DNA of 64,000 nt from the NCBI GenBank assembly GCA_016719295.1, contig JADKAF010000002.1:62001-126000 (forward strand), written 5' to 3'. The notes beneath the pieces are model-generated. The model made no database searches. It was not told the origin of the DNA and saw only the letters and a list, made by a program, of their open reading frames with translations. The DNA comes from Planctomycetota bacterium (GTDB taxonomy: Bacteria; Planctomycetota; UBA1135; JADKAF01). Made by a program: the position numbers and the translations under genes. Below, in pieces: positions 42,880 to 56,193 of this stretch; positions within the stretch are counted from its first letter, which is position 1; every line of letters starts with the position of its first letter.

Positions 42880-42953
42880 GGGAATGCGTGGTTGCTGGCT
42901 CGCTCGCTCATCGAGCCCGCTTCACAGCGGCCTCGTCGCTCGAGCGGCGCGCC

Positions 42954-43235
42954 TTACTTGGCTGCGACCGCCTTCTTGTTGCCGCTGTGACCGCGGAACG
43001 TGCGGGTCGGGGCGAACTCGCCCAGCTTGTGGCCCACCATCTCCTCGGAGACGTAGACCTTCACGTGCTTGCGGCCGTCGTGAACCATGAAGGTCAGGCC
43101 CACGAAGTCGGGCAGGATCGTGCACGAGCGAGCCCAGGTGGTGATCGGCGAAGGGTTGGCTTCGCTGCGTGCGCGGACGACCTTGCGCATCACCTTGGCG
43201 TCGATGAACGGACCTTTCTTGACGCTGCGAGTCAC
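42954..43235 (-). CDS. rpsS: 30S ribosomal protein S19
   Basis: 93 residues, MTRSVKKGPFIDAKVMRKVV and GHKLGEFAPTRTFRGHSGN. Head protein next to S13. A 197-bp gap, wider than usual, separates it from rplB; nothing was recognised there. Confidence 0.98.
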   Translation of the reverse strand: MTRSVKKGPFIDAKVMRKVVRARSEANPSPITTWARSCTILPDFVGLTFMVHDGRKHVKVYVSEEMVGHKLGEFAPTRTFRGHSGNKKAVAAK

Positions 43236-43432
43236 TCGAGGAGCTCCCGTGGTCTCCCGCCGCGTGCCCCTGAGGGAGACGCGGCGTTCGACGGCATTCG
43301 GTTCTAGAAGAGGCTGTCGGTCCTAGGAACGAGAGGCGTATCGGACCTGTCGGTGGTTCAGGAGTGCGACCGAGCGCAGCGCGCTCGGTCGTAGGTCGCG
43401 CTCGCGCTCGAGGGCGCGAGGCGCGCATCCGG

Positions 43433-44260
43433 TCACTTCTTGCGGCGACGCAGGATGAACGGATCCGAGCGGTTCTTGCGCTTGCGCGTCTTCCCGCCCT
43501 TCGAAAGCACACCCGTCGGCGAGCAGGGGTGACGGCCCCCGGCAGTTCGACCTTCGCCCCCACCCATCGGGTGAGCGACCGGGTTCTGCGCGGTGCCGCG
43601 AACCTTGGGCCGGAGCCCCATGTGACGCGAGCGACCAGCCTTGCCGAGGCTCACGTTCTGGTGATCGAGGTTGCCGATCTGCCCGATCGTCGCGCGGCAG
43701 CGCACATGGATGCGTCGCAGCTCGCCCGAGGGCATGATGATCGTCGCGTACTCGCCTTCGCGAGCCGAGAGCCGCGCGACGCAGCCGGCGCTGCGCGCGA
43801 GCTTGCCACCGGCCCCCGGTAGCATCTCGATGTTGTGCACTTCGAGACCGACCGGGATGTTGAGCAGCGGGAGGCAGTTGCCGAGCTTGGGCTCGACGCT
43901 TTCGCCCGAAGCGATCTCCTGTCCGACCTGCAGGCCGAGGGGCGCGAGGATGTAGCGCTTCTCGCCGTCAGCGTATTGGACGAGGGCGATGTTCGCCGTG
44001 CGGATCGGGTCGTACTCGATCCCGACCACCTTGGCGGTGACGCCGTCCTTGTCGCGCTTGAAGTCGATCTTGCGGTAGTGCTTCTTCGCGCCACCACCAC
44101 GACGGCGGATCGTGATCCGCCCTTGGTTGTTGCGTCCGCTGCAGCGAACCATCGGTTCGAGCAGGCTCTTCTCCGGCTCGTGCTTGGTGATCTCCTCGTA
44201 CTCGAGCGAGGAGCCGAAGCGTCGGCCAGCCGAAGTCGGGTTGTATTTGCGAATGCCCAT
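43433..44260 (-). CDS. rplB: 50S ribosomal protein L2
   Basis: 275 residues. MGIRKYNPTSAGRR begins the family pattern; NNQGRITIRRRGGGAKKHYR, MLPGAGGKLARSAG and NPVAHPMGGGEGRTAGGRHP include the conserved histidine region near the peptidyl-transferase centre. The start at 44260 is set by family length. Confidence 0.98.
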   Translation of the reverse strand: MGIRKYNPTSAGRRFGSSLEYEEITKHEPEKSLLEPMVRCSGRNNQGRITIRRRGGGAKKHYRKIDFKRDKDGVTAKVVGIEYDPIRTANIALVQYADGEKRYILAPLGLQVGQEIASGESVEPKLGNCLPLLNIPVGLEVHNIEMLPGAGGKLARSAGCVARLSAREGEYATIIMPSGELRRIHVRCRATIGQIGNLDHQNVSLGKAGRSRHMGLRPKVRGTAQNPVAHPMGGGEGRTAGGRHPCSPTGVLSKGGKTRKRKNRSDPFILRRRKK

Positions 44261-44286
44261 GTGAGTGGCTCCGTAGAGATCTGAGC

Positions 44287-44637
44287 TCAGACGAGCTCGA
44301 TCTGCTGCCCCGGCTTGAGCGTGACGATGGCCTTCTTCCACTCGGGGGTGTTCCCCGCGTGATAGCCCCGCGCGTACGGCTTACCGTGCTTGGTGATCGT
44401 GTTCACGCGCTCGACCTGCACGTGGAACACCGTCTCGACCGCGCGGCGCACGTCGATCTTGTTGGCCCATTGCGGCACGCGGAAGTGGTACGCGCGGCGC
44501 TGCTCGGCGCCCTTGTTCACCATGCGGACCGGCACCTTGCCTTCCGCTTCCTTGGTGCTCTTCTCGGTCGCCAGAGGCTGCCCGAGGATGCGGTACGCGC
44601 GCTCGAGCCACTGATCGGAGATCTGCTTGTCTACCAT
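44287..44637 (-). CDS. rplW: 50S ribosomal protein L23
   Basis: 116 residues. The core is YHFRVPQWANKIDVRRAVET and VERVNTITKHGKPYARGYHA; the N-terminal 30 residues are an extension. It is the docking site for trigger factor and SRP at the tunnel exit. Confidence 0.95.
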   Translation of the reverse strand: MVDKQISDQWLERAYRILGQPLATEKSTKEAEGKVPVRMVNKGAEQRRAYHFRVPQWANKIDVRRAVETVFHVQVERVNTITKHGKPYARGYHAGNTPEWKKAIVTLKPGQQIELV

Positions 44638-44719
44638 GGTTCGTTGCTCCGGAGCGTTGCCGACCTCAGCGCCTCTCGGCGTAGCGATCGGGATCGTGCT
44701 CCGCTAGTGCGCTCGTGGA

Positions 44720-45364
44720 TCAGGCGCCCATCTTCTCGGCGGAGAGACCGACGCGCTCCCGCAGCTGCTCGAGCGCCTCGGAGGTCGCGAGCATGTGGCG
44801 GTAGAAGCAGACGTCGTACGCGTTGAGGTCCTTGGCTTCACGCACGAGCACGCGCGGGAAGTTGCGGAACGACTTGTAGACTGCCTCGTCGGCGTGGTGC
44901 AGCACGATGAGGCAAGAGCCCGAAGCGCCGAGATCCGCGAGGACCTTGCGAGCCGCCTTGGCCGCGGGCGCGGCGAACGACAGCCCTTCGACGAGGCTGA
45001 CCGCTCCGCCTTGGAGCTTGCCGGCGAGCGCAGCGCGAAGAGCCGCCAGACGCATCTTGCGTGGCATGCGCCAATCGTAGCTGCGAGGGTGCGGCCCGAA
45101 GACCGTGCCACCACCGCGCCAGATCGGCGACTTCTTCGAGCCCGCGCGGGCGCGGCCGGTGTGCTTCTGCTTCCAGGGCTTCTTGGTCGTGCCGGCGACG
45201 TCGCCGCGCTCCTTCGTCTGGGCGGTGCCCTGACGGAGATGCGCCTCGTACATCACGACGGCGTTCTTCAGGCTGCGCGCGAGCACGCGACCGAAAGGCT
45301 TCTCATCGACTTGCTTCGAGCCGACCTTGCCCGAGGCCACGCTGTAGTTCTTGATTTCGACCAT
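44720..45364 (-). CDS. rplD: 50S ribosomal protein L4
   Basis: 214 residues. The loop KKPWKQKHTGRARAGSKKSP and WRGGGTVFGPHPRSYDWRMP are diagnostic. In Gammaproteobacteria it represses its own S10 operon; whether it does here is unknown. 3 bp after rplC. Confidence 0.97.
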   Translation of the reverse strand: MVEIKNYSVASGKVGSKQVDEKPFGRVLARSLKNAVVMYEAHLRQGTAQTKERGDVAGTTKKPWKQKHTGRARAGSKKSPIWRGGGTVFGPHPRSYDWRMPRKMRLAALRAALAGKLQGGAVSLVEGLSFAAPAAKAARKVLADLGASGSCLIVLHHADEAVYKSFRNFPRVLVREAKDLNAYDVCFYRHMLATSEALEQLRERVGLSAEKMGA

Positions 45365-45367
45365 GAC

Positions 45368-46072
45368 CTACTCCCCCTTCCCGGCGCCAGGGCCGAAAGA
45401 GAGCGCGAGGGTGGGAACCTTGTCCGCGGACGGCGCTTTTCCGGTCTTCGCGGTGCGCACGTGGACGAGCGCGCCGTTGTAGCCGGGAACCGCACCGCGC
45501 ACGAAGAGGAGATGGCGCTCGGCGTCGACCGCCACGAGCAGCAGGTTCTTCTGCGTGAAACGCGCGTCGCCGTAGTGCCCGCACATGCGACGGCCCTTCT
45601 GGACGCCCTTTGCCGGGTCGGCGGCAGCGCCGATCGAGCCGGGTCGGCGGTAGCTCATACCGCCGTGCGTCTTCGAGCCCGTCGTGAAGCCGTGGCGCTT
45701 CACCGTGCCGGCAAAGCCGCGCCCCTTCATCGTGCCGGTCACGTCGACCAGCATGCCGATCTTGAAGGTCTCGACGGTGACCTTGGACCCGACGGTCGGA
45801 GCGGCCTCGCCTTGCGCCAAGCGCTGCTCGCGCAGCACGCGCACCGGCTCGACGCCGACCTTCTTGAAGAAGGCGCTCTGCGGCTTGGCGAGGTGCTTCT
45901 CCTTCGCCGAGCCGAAGCCCATCTGGACAGCGCTGTAGCCGTCCTGCTCGATCGTGCGGACTTGCGTCACGACGCAAGGCCCCGCTTCGATCACCGTCAC
46001 CGGCACGACATCGCCGCTCTCCGTGAAGAGCTGCGTCATGCCTTTCTTGCGACCCAGGATGTAACTCGTCAT
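45368..46072 (-). CDS. rplC: 50S ribosomal protein L3
   Basis: 234 residues. MTSYILGRKKGMTQLFTESG, VTGTMKGRGFAGTVKRHGF and GSIGAAADPAKGVQKGRRM identify it. The ATG at 46072 has GGGGAG close upstream; an ATG 84 bp earlier is rejected because its sequence is unlike L3. It is separated from rpsJ by 582 bp, instead of a few tens of bases. Confidence 0.97.
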   Translation of the reverse strand: MTSYILGRKKGMTQLFTESGDVVPVTVIEAGPCVVTQVRTIEQDGYSAVQMGFGSAKEKHLAKPQSAFFKKVGVEPVRVLREQRLAQGEAAPTVGSKVTVETFKIGMLVDVTGTMKGRGFAGTVKRHGFTTGSKTHGGMSYRRPGSIGAAADPAKGVQKGRRMCGHYGDARFTQKNLLLVAVDAERHLLFVRGAVPGYNGALVHVRTAKTGKAPSADKVPTLALSFGPGAGKGE

Positions 46073-46654
46073 CGCTCCCCCTCGGGGGCTTCCTCTTCTT
46101 CCGTGAGAGCTCTGGTTCGAGGAGAGCGGCTCTCGGCGGAGGACTTCCGGGAACACCCGCGGGCGCTAGACCCGCGAGCCCTGCGACACCGCGCGGGACC
46201 GTCCCGCACGCTTCGCACCCGGCTCGGTGAAGGCTCGCTCGTAGCGTCGTGCGCGCGAAGCTTGCCTGCTAGCTCCGGTCCGTAGACCGACGAGCCAACG
46301 CAGCGGGCTCCGCCCTCCTCGGTTGCAAACCAACCGATGGAGACCGGAGCCCGTGACCTGACGCGATGATGCGGCGCGAAAGCGCACAGCTCACGAGGAC
46401 GTGAGCCGCCACTGCGCACCGCCGTATCGCGCAAGGCCTGAGGACCCCGGGACGTGCGGCACTCGAGTTGGAACCTCGAAAAGATCGGCGGTCGGGCCTC
46501 GCGCTCGACCGGGCCGCTCGCAGCGGCCGTCGGGATCAGCTCCCGACCTGGCTTCCCGGCCCGGCGCTCAGGCTTTGCTGCGCGCGGGCCATCGTGTTCG
46601 TTCCGCGCTGGCCAGCGTGCGCGGGTCGCCCCGCGCGCTCGGCCAGCTCGAGCA
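46073..46654 (-). other. rpsJ-rplC spacer with a strong stem-loop
   Basis: 582 bp with no convincing gene. A composite stem-loop lies at 46305-46352: outer arms GGGCTCCG/CGGAGCCC, then CTCC/GGAG, then CGGTTG/CAACCG around a 5-nt loop. No confident promoter was found. It could be an attenuator or leader for rplC-rpsD genes downstream. Confidence 0.5.
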
Positions 46655-46960
<306 letters not shown>

Positions 46961-47287
46961 TCGTCACCTTGGGTTCGCGCGGCCCGCGCACCGGCGGGAA
47001 ACGCCGTGGGCGAGCGGGGCGAGCCGTGTTCGAGTCGATTCTCCCCACCGGCCGACGCATGCGTTCTGCGTCGAGAAAGCCACCACAACCAGGGCACGCA
47101 CCCCGATGCGAGCGCCCGCGAACAGGGGCGCTTCGAGATCGGCGGGCGGGGCTGAAGGTGCTCCGCGGAGGGAAAGGGCGAGGAGTCTAAGGAGCAAGCG
47201 CGGCAAGGTCAACGTCGTGCTCCGGTGTTTTTTTGGAGAAGCGCTCCAGCCGAGCCCGGGATGGCCTCCCGAGCCTGACTCGTAGGC
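46961..47287 (-). other. fusA-rpsJ intergenic region
   Basis: Holds the S10 promoter (47184-47212) and, directly after the fusA stop, two hairpins: GAGCCT-n7-AGGCTC (about 47271-47289) and GCTCGGGA-n5-TCCCGGGC (about 47256-47276). No gene is seen. Confidence 0.6.
47184..47212 (-). promoter_or_regulatory. promoter of the S10 ribosomal cluster
   Basis: Minus-strand TTGACC (47207-47212), a 17-bp spacer and TAGACT (47184-47189). Transcription would start near 47177, leaving a leader of about 217 nt before rpsJ. Confidence 0.8.
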
Positions 47288-49354
47288 TCAATATCCGAGG
47301 TTCGGCATGCGATCCGCCGGCACGGGAGAGTAGCGATCCGGCTCCATGCCGAACGAGGCGCGGCCCTGGGAGAGCGAGCGCACCGCCGTCGAGTACCCGA
47401 ACATCTCCCCGATGGGTACGGTCCCCTTCAGGATGCGCAGGTCGCCTTCGACCACCATGTCCTGGATCACCGCGCGGCGAGAGTTGAGGTCCCCCTGGAT
47501 CGAGCCGAGGTAATCGGCGGGGCTCTGGACCTCGAAGCGCATGATCGGCTCGAGAAGCACCGGGCCAGCCTCCTGCAGCGCTTCGCGGAGCGCCTGGATA
47601 GCCGCCTGGCAGTAAGCGCCTTCGTGGGACTCGCCCTCGCGGACGCTGCCCCCCTCCACCGCGATGCGCACGTTCACCACGGGGTAGCTGCAGATGGGGC
47701 CGCTCGAGGCCTCCGCTTTCAGCGCGTCGACGATCGCCTGCTGGTGCACTCGGGGGATCTGCTCCGCGGGCGCCATCCAGAGGACTTCCACGCGCGCGAC
47801 CTCCGCCGCGGGCACGACGCGCAGGCGCACATGGCCGTGGACGTTGCGGTTGCCCAGCGCGCGCTCGACGACCGACTCACGCGCAGCCGGGCGCGAGACG
47901 GTCTCGCGGTACGCGACGCGCGGCTTGCCCGAGCGCACCTCGACGCGGAAGTCGCGCGAGATGCGATTGCGGAGCACCTCGAGGTGGAGCTCCCCCATCC
48001 CCGACATCAGCAGCTCGCCGGTCTCCTCGTTCTCGCTCGAGCGAAACGTCGGGTCCTCGCGCTCCAGGCGCTTCAGCACGTCGAGGAGCTTGTCGCGATC
48101 GCCCGAGGAGACCGGCTCGACCGTCATCGAGATCACGGGCTCAGGGAAGGTCAGCGACTCCAAGCTCACGGGGCGCGACTTCTCGTAGAGGGTGTCGCCC
48201 GTACGCGTGTAGCGCAGGCCGGGGAGCGCGATGATGGCTCCGGCTCCGGCGGATTCGATCTGCTCACGAGCGTTGGCATGCATGCGCAGGATCTGCCCGA
48301 CGCGCTCGACCTTCTTCTCGCGCGAGTTGTAGAGCTGATCCGAGCTGCGGAGGCTTCCTGCGTAGACGCGCACGAACGAGAGATCGCCGTGCTTGTCCGT
48401 CGCGATCTTGAACACGAGCCCGCAGAAGGGCATTTCGGGATCGGGCTCGATGCGCACGGTCTCGCCGTCCTTCTTGCCGCCGATCACCATCGCCTCGACC
48501 GGCGGGACCTCGATCGGCGAAGGCAGGTAATCGACGACGGCGTCGAGCAACGGCTGGATCCCGCGATTGCGCAGCGCGCTGCCGCACAGCACGGGCACGA
48601 TCGCCCCGGAGATCGTGGCTTTGCGCAGGCCGGCGACGATCTCGTCATTCGGCAGCTCGGCGCCTTCGAGATAGCGCTCGAGCAGCGACTCATCGGCTTC
48701 GGCCGCCGCTTCGAGCAGGCGCCCGCGCGCGATCTCGATCTCGGTCTCCAGCTGCTCCGGAAGCGGGATCTCGATCGGATGCGCGCCTTGATCATCCTCG
48801 TCCCAGCGCCACGCTTTCAAGCGAACGAGGTCGACGACGCCGGAGAACTCCTTCTCCTGACCGATCGGCCACTGCAGCGGAACGACGCGCGCGCGCAGGC
48901 GCTTCTCGATGTCGCTCACCACGCGCTCGAAGTCCGCGCCAGGACGATCGAGCTTGTTGACGAACACCAACCGCGGCACGCGGAACTTGTCGGCCTGCCG
49001 CCACACCGTCTCCGACTGCGCCTGCACGCCGGCGACGCCGCAGAAGACGACGACGCATCCGTCCAGCACGCGCATCGAGCGCTCGACCTCCGCGGTGAAG
49101 TCGACGTGCCCGGGCGTGTCGATGAGCTGCAGCTCGCAATCGCGCCACGGAACATAAGTCGCCGCGGCGGTGATGGTGATGCCGCGCTCTTGCTCCTCGG
49201 GCATCCAGTCCATGACCGCAGTGCCCTCGTGCACCTCACCCATCCGATGCTCGCGCCCGGAGTAGAAGAGGATGCGCTCGGAGACGGTGGTCTTGCCCGC
49301 GTCGATGTGGGCGACGATGCCGAAGTTGCGCAGACGTTCGATCGGTACGGTCAC
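47288..49354 (-). CDS. fusA: elongation factor G (divergent domain IV)
   Basis: 688-residue translational GTPase. Motifs are AHIDAGKTT (15-23), DTPGHVDF and NKLDRPGADF; SGMGELHLEV marks domain III and the C-terminal FGYSTAVRSLSQGRASF domain V. Domain IV starts ALGNRNVHGHVRLRV where canonical EF-G has a GGRGQYGHV motif, and the translocation-loop region is also reworked. The start is GTG at 49354; sequence upstream in frame is Arg/Pro-rich non-family. It lies in the fusA position of the str operon (after rpsG), but tuf does not follow. It may be one of several EF-G paralogues, for example the spdEFG type known from spirochaetes, planctomycetes and deltaproteobacteria. Confidence 0.85.
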   Translation of the reverse strand: MTVPIERLRNFGIVAHIDAGKTTVSERILFYSGREHRMGEVHEGTAVMDWMPEEQERGITITAAATYVPWRDCELQLIDTPGHVDFTAEVERSMRVLDGCVVVFCGVAGVQAQSETVWRQADKFRVPRLVFVNKLDRPGADFERVVSDIEKRLRARVVPLQWPIGQEKEFSGVVDLVRLKAWRWDEDDQGAHPIEIPLPEQLETEIEIARGRLLEAAAEADESLLERYLEGAELPNDEIVAGLRKATISGAIVPVLCGSALRNRGIQPLLDAVVDYLPSPIEVPPVEAMVIGGKKDGETVRIEPDPEMPFCGLVFKIATDKHGDLSFVRVYAGSLRSSDQLYNSREKKVERVGQILRMHANAREQIESAGAGAIIALPGLRYTRTGDTLYEKSRPVSLESLTFPEPVISMTVEPVSSGDRDKLLDVLKRLEREDPTFRSSENEETGELLMSGMGELHLEVLRNRISRDFRVEVRSGKPRVAYRETVSRPAARESVVERALGNRNVHGHVRLRVVPAAEVARVEVLWMAPAEQIPRVHQQAIVDALKAEASSGPICSYPVVNVRIAVEGGSVREGESHEGAYCQAAIQALREALQEAGPVLLEPIMRFEVQSPADYLGSIQGDLNSRRAVIQDMVVEGDLRILKGTVPIGEMFGYSTAVRSLSQGRASFGMEPDRYSPVPADRMPNLGY

Positions 49355-49461
49355 GGGCGGGACTCTCCCAGGAGAGCAGTTCGAGCACGCGGGAATCGAG
49401 AGCGGCAGAGCCGGAGCGGGCCGGCTTGGACGAGCGCGGAGGAGTCTGGCAGGTGTTCCCC

Positions 49462-49995
49462 TCAGGCGCCATCGGCCGCCGGAGCCTGCGCTGGCGCGTG
49501 CTCGGCGAGCCGCGCGATCCGCTCGGCGTTGAGGCGGAGGAACTCGTCCCTCCAGCGATAGGCGGCGAGCCAAGACTCGTCGCGCGAGCCCGTCGCGAGC
49601 AGCGCGAGATACAGCGCTTCGATGCTGGCGAGCCCCGCGCTCGGATCCTCGAAGGTCTTCGAACGTCGGGGATAAGCGGTCTCGAATCCGGGCGGGATGG
49701 AGCGCGCGACGAAGCGCCCGTCGAGGCGGCGCATCATCGTCTGCACGCGACGCCAGGCGCCATCGAGCACGAGGAGCGGGCGAGCGGCATCCTCGCGCGA
49801 GAGCGGCTCCCCATCGCAGTGCAGCAGCACGGCGCCTTCGACCGCATAGCGTCGATCGACGTCGAAGCTGAGAAAGCTCACGTCAGGACGCCCGCGCAGA
49901 GGGATCAACGTGCACTTCGCCGGCGCCTCCTTCGGATCGCGGAGGATCCAAACGCGCGCCAGGCGATCGAAGTGCAGAGGCTCACGATCGAGCAT
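49462..49995 (-). CDS. DTW/Tsr3-like domain protein (putative aminocarboxypropyltransferase)
   Basis: 177 residues. Features of the DTW/Tsr3 superfamily: DPKEAPAKCTLIPL near the N-terminus, LLVLDGAWRRVQTM (78-81 DGAW in place of DGTW), a run to TAYPRRSKTFEDPSAGLASIEALYLALL and the end pattern WRDEFLRLN. Members transfer the aminocarboxypropyl group of SAM to uridine or pseudouridine in tRNA or rRNA. The ATG at 49995 is the most plausible start; an upstream ATG would overlap rpsG. It lies between rpsG and fusA, so an rRNA or ribosome-linked target is attractive but unproven. Whether the Thr-to-Ala change affects activity is unknown. Confidence 0.65.
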   Translation of the reverse strand: MLDREPLHFDRLARVWILRDPKEAPAKCTLIPLRGRPDVSFLSFDVDRRYAVEGAVLLHCDGEPLSREDAARPLLVLDGAWRRVQTMMRRLDGRFVARSIPPGFETAYPRRSKTFEDPSAGLASIEALYLALLATGSRDESWLAAYRWRDEFLRLNAERIARLAEHAPAQAPAADGA

Positions 49996-50030
49996 CCCGT
50001 CCACCGTCGTGCAGACCGTCCAGAAATGCG

Positions 50031-50053
50031 AAAGGCCTCGCGCGAGCGAGGCC
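50031..50053 (-). terminator. hairpin upstream of the DTW-like gene
   Basis: Minus-strand GGCCTCGC-TCGC-GCGAGGCC followed by TTTCGC. 8-bp perfect stem with a short T-rich tail between rpsG and the DTW-like gene; it may attenuate transcription into the downstream genes. Confidence 0.55.
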
Positions 50054-50150
50054 CTACCGTCGGTGCAGAACGAGCGGCGAGAGCTCGATCGGGCACCCTC
50101 AGATGCCTCCCGCGGTTCCACTGCGAAGACAGGCCCGCGAGAGCTGCGGA

Positions 50151-50630
50151 TCAGTATGCGAAGTGGCTGTATGCGCGGTTCGCGTCGGCCATCTTGTGCG
50201 TGTTCTCCTTCCACGTCACCGAAGCGCCCTGATAGTTGTAGGCGTCGAAGAGCTCGTCGGCGAGGCGCAGGTGCATCGGCTTGCCCTTCTTCTTGCGGGC
50301 GTTGTCGATGATCACGCGGATCGCGAGCGACTGCTGGCGCGGCTTCTTCACCTCGTGGGGCACCTGATAATTGGCGCCGCCGACGCGCTTGCTGCGCACT
50401 TCGACCGTCGGCTTCACGTTCTCGACCGCGACTTCGAAGAGCTTCGCGCGCTCTTCTTCGGGCAGGCCGATGCGCTTCGAGGCCGCTTCGACGGCCTTGT
50501 AGAAGATCCGCTGGGCCACCGTGCGCTTGCCGGTGAGCATGATCTTGTTGATGACCTTCGTGGCCAGGATCGAGCCGTAGATCGGATCCGGCTTCAGGAA
50601 CTTGGCGGTCGATTCGTAGTTGCGAGGCAT
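50151..50630 (-). CDS. rpsG: 30S ribosomal protein S7
   Basis: 159 residues, MPRNYESTAKFLKPDPIYGS, TVEVRSKRVGGANYQVPHEV and the C-terminal HKMADANRAYSHFAY. Primary binder of the 16S 3' domain. Follows rpsL in the str order. Confidence 0.98.
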   Translation of the reverse strand: MPRNYESTAKFLKPDPIYGSILATKVINKIMLTGKRTVAQRIFYKAVEAASKRIGLPEEERAKLFEVAVENVKPTVEVRSKRVGGANYQVPHEVKKPRQQSLAIRVIIDNARKKKGKPMHLRLADELFDAYNYQGASVTWKENTHKMADANRAYSHFAY

Positions 50631-50760
50631 GCGAGTCGTTGAAGAGTGTGCGGGAGAGGAGGGAGAGGCGACCCTCCGGTGGTGGCTTCGGGGCGAGAAC
50701 CCCTCGGCATCAGTAGCGCGGGCCTACGGGACTCGCTCGCGATCCCGGGAGCAATCCCAG

Positions 50761-50805
50761 GTCCGCGAGCGCCAGGTCCGCGTGCGCCAGGTACGCGTGC
50801 GAACG
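50761..50805 (-). repeat. three 15-bp repeats between rpsL and rpsG
   Basis: Units at 50761-50775, 50776-50790 and 50791-50805 with plus-strand form GTCCGCGAGCGCCAG. No hairpin of note. The array starts 28 bp from the rpsL stop. Confidence 0.65.
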
Positions 50806-50833
50806 TGCCGCCGACGCTAGCGCGCGCGTCAGC

Positions 50834-51205
<372 letters not shown>

Positions 51206-51423
51206 CGTTTGGATCTAAGCGGAAGCGGACTCGAGCACGCGGGAGACGGAGGCCCCCGCGGAAGTCCCGGTTGGCGGTGCGGGCCAGCGACCGACGCGAG
51301 GAATCTCGCCCATCGATCGCGGCGGTAAGCGCGTCGGGCAACCCTGCAGCGCGAGAAACACGCAGCGGACGCTCACGGCGCATCGCTCTCGGACGGAGCT
51401 CTGCCAGCCCGAGAGAGCGGAGC

Positions 51424-51451
51424 AGTATAGAGATCGATCCTCCGAGATCAA
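51424..51451 (-). promoter_or_regulatory. promoter of the rpsL (str) cluster
   Basis: Minus-strand TTGATC (51446-51451), a 16-bp spacer and TATACT (51424-51429), start expected near 51417. Leader to rpsL about 210 nt. Confidence 0.75.
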
Positions 51452-51758
51452 GCCCCTGCGGCAACTCGCAGCCAGAAGAAAGTCCGCGAGACGCAGATGC
51501 TGCGCTCGCGCCCCCGGCTTCCGAGCCGGCTTTCTCCGGCGGGCAGGCAGCGCCGCGCAGTTTCTAGCCGTAATTCGGCCAGGAATTGCGCCCAAGAAGC
51601 AGCGGGGCGACACGTGCCGCGCCTACATCGTTGCGAGCTTTTCCGCGCGGCGCCGCGGAAGCGCTCGGGCGGCTTCCTCCTCCCCTCCCCCGCTCGTTCC
51701 CCCCCATCCGCGGCGTCCAGAAGCACCGCTCGGCCGCGGAGCTCGGCCGGAACGAGCG

Positions 51759-51794
51759 CGAGGTGCGCCGCGCTCGCGCGCGACGCACCTCGCG
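51759..51794 (-). terminator. large hairpin downstream of rpoC
   Basis: 11-bp stem CGCGAGGTGCG/CGCACCTCGCG with an internal loop and a further GCGC pairing. It lies 50 bp after the rpoC stop; no U-tract. Confidence 0.55.
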
Positions 51795-51843
51795 GTGCTC
51801 GATGCCGGGCTCCGGTGCTCGACGCCCCGGAGGAGACTCCGGC

Positions 51844-56039
<4,196 letters not shown>

Positions 56040-56088
56040 GGGGATCCTCTCGTCGCTCTAGCTGTCCAACTTGCCGTCGCCGCCGCCG

Positions 56089-56192
56089 CATCGCGACGCC
56101 GTCAGGCGCCGCGACCCAGCATTCCATCGCGACGCCGTCAGGCGCCGCGACCCAGCATCTCATCGCGACGCCGTCAGGCGTCGCGACCCAGC
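56089..56192 (-). repeat. 36-bp hairpin array just downstream of rpoB
   Basis: Three units start at 56089, 56125 and 56161. On the rpoB sense strand each reads TGCTGGGTCGCGACGCC-TGAC-GGCGTC and folds as GCGACGCC-TGAC-GGCGTCGC (8-bp stem, TGAC loop; GCGGCGCC variants). It begins two bases after the TAG stop codon. It fills most of the rpoB-rpoC gap. Confidence 0.92.
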
Positions 56193-56193
56193 A

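Larger units (their letters stand above)
51206..51843 (-). other. rpoC-rpsL intergenic region
   Basis: 638 bp. It contains the rpoC-distal hairpin (51759-51794), a pair of GGTGCTCGA-containing 18-20-bp repeats next to the rpoC end, and the str promoter (51424-51451). No gene was recognised; short open frames here are GC-rich and lack ribosome sites. Confidence 0.6.
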
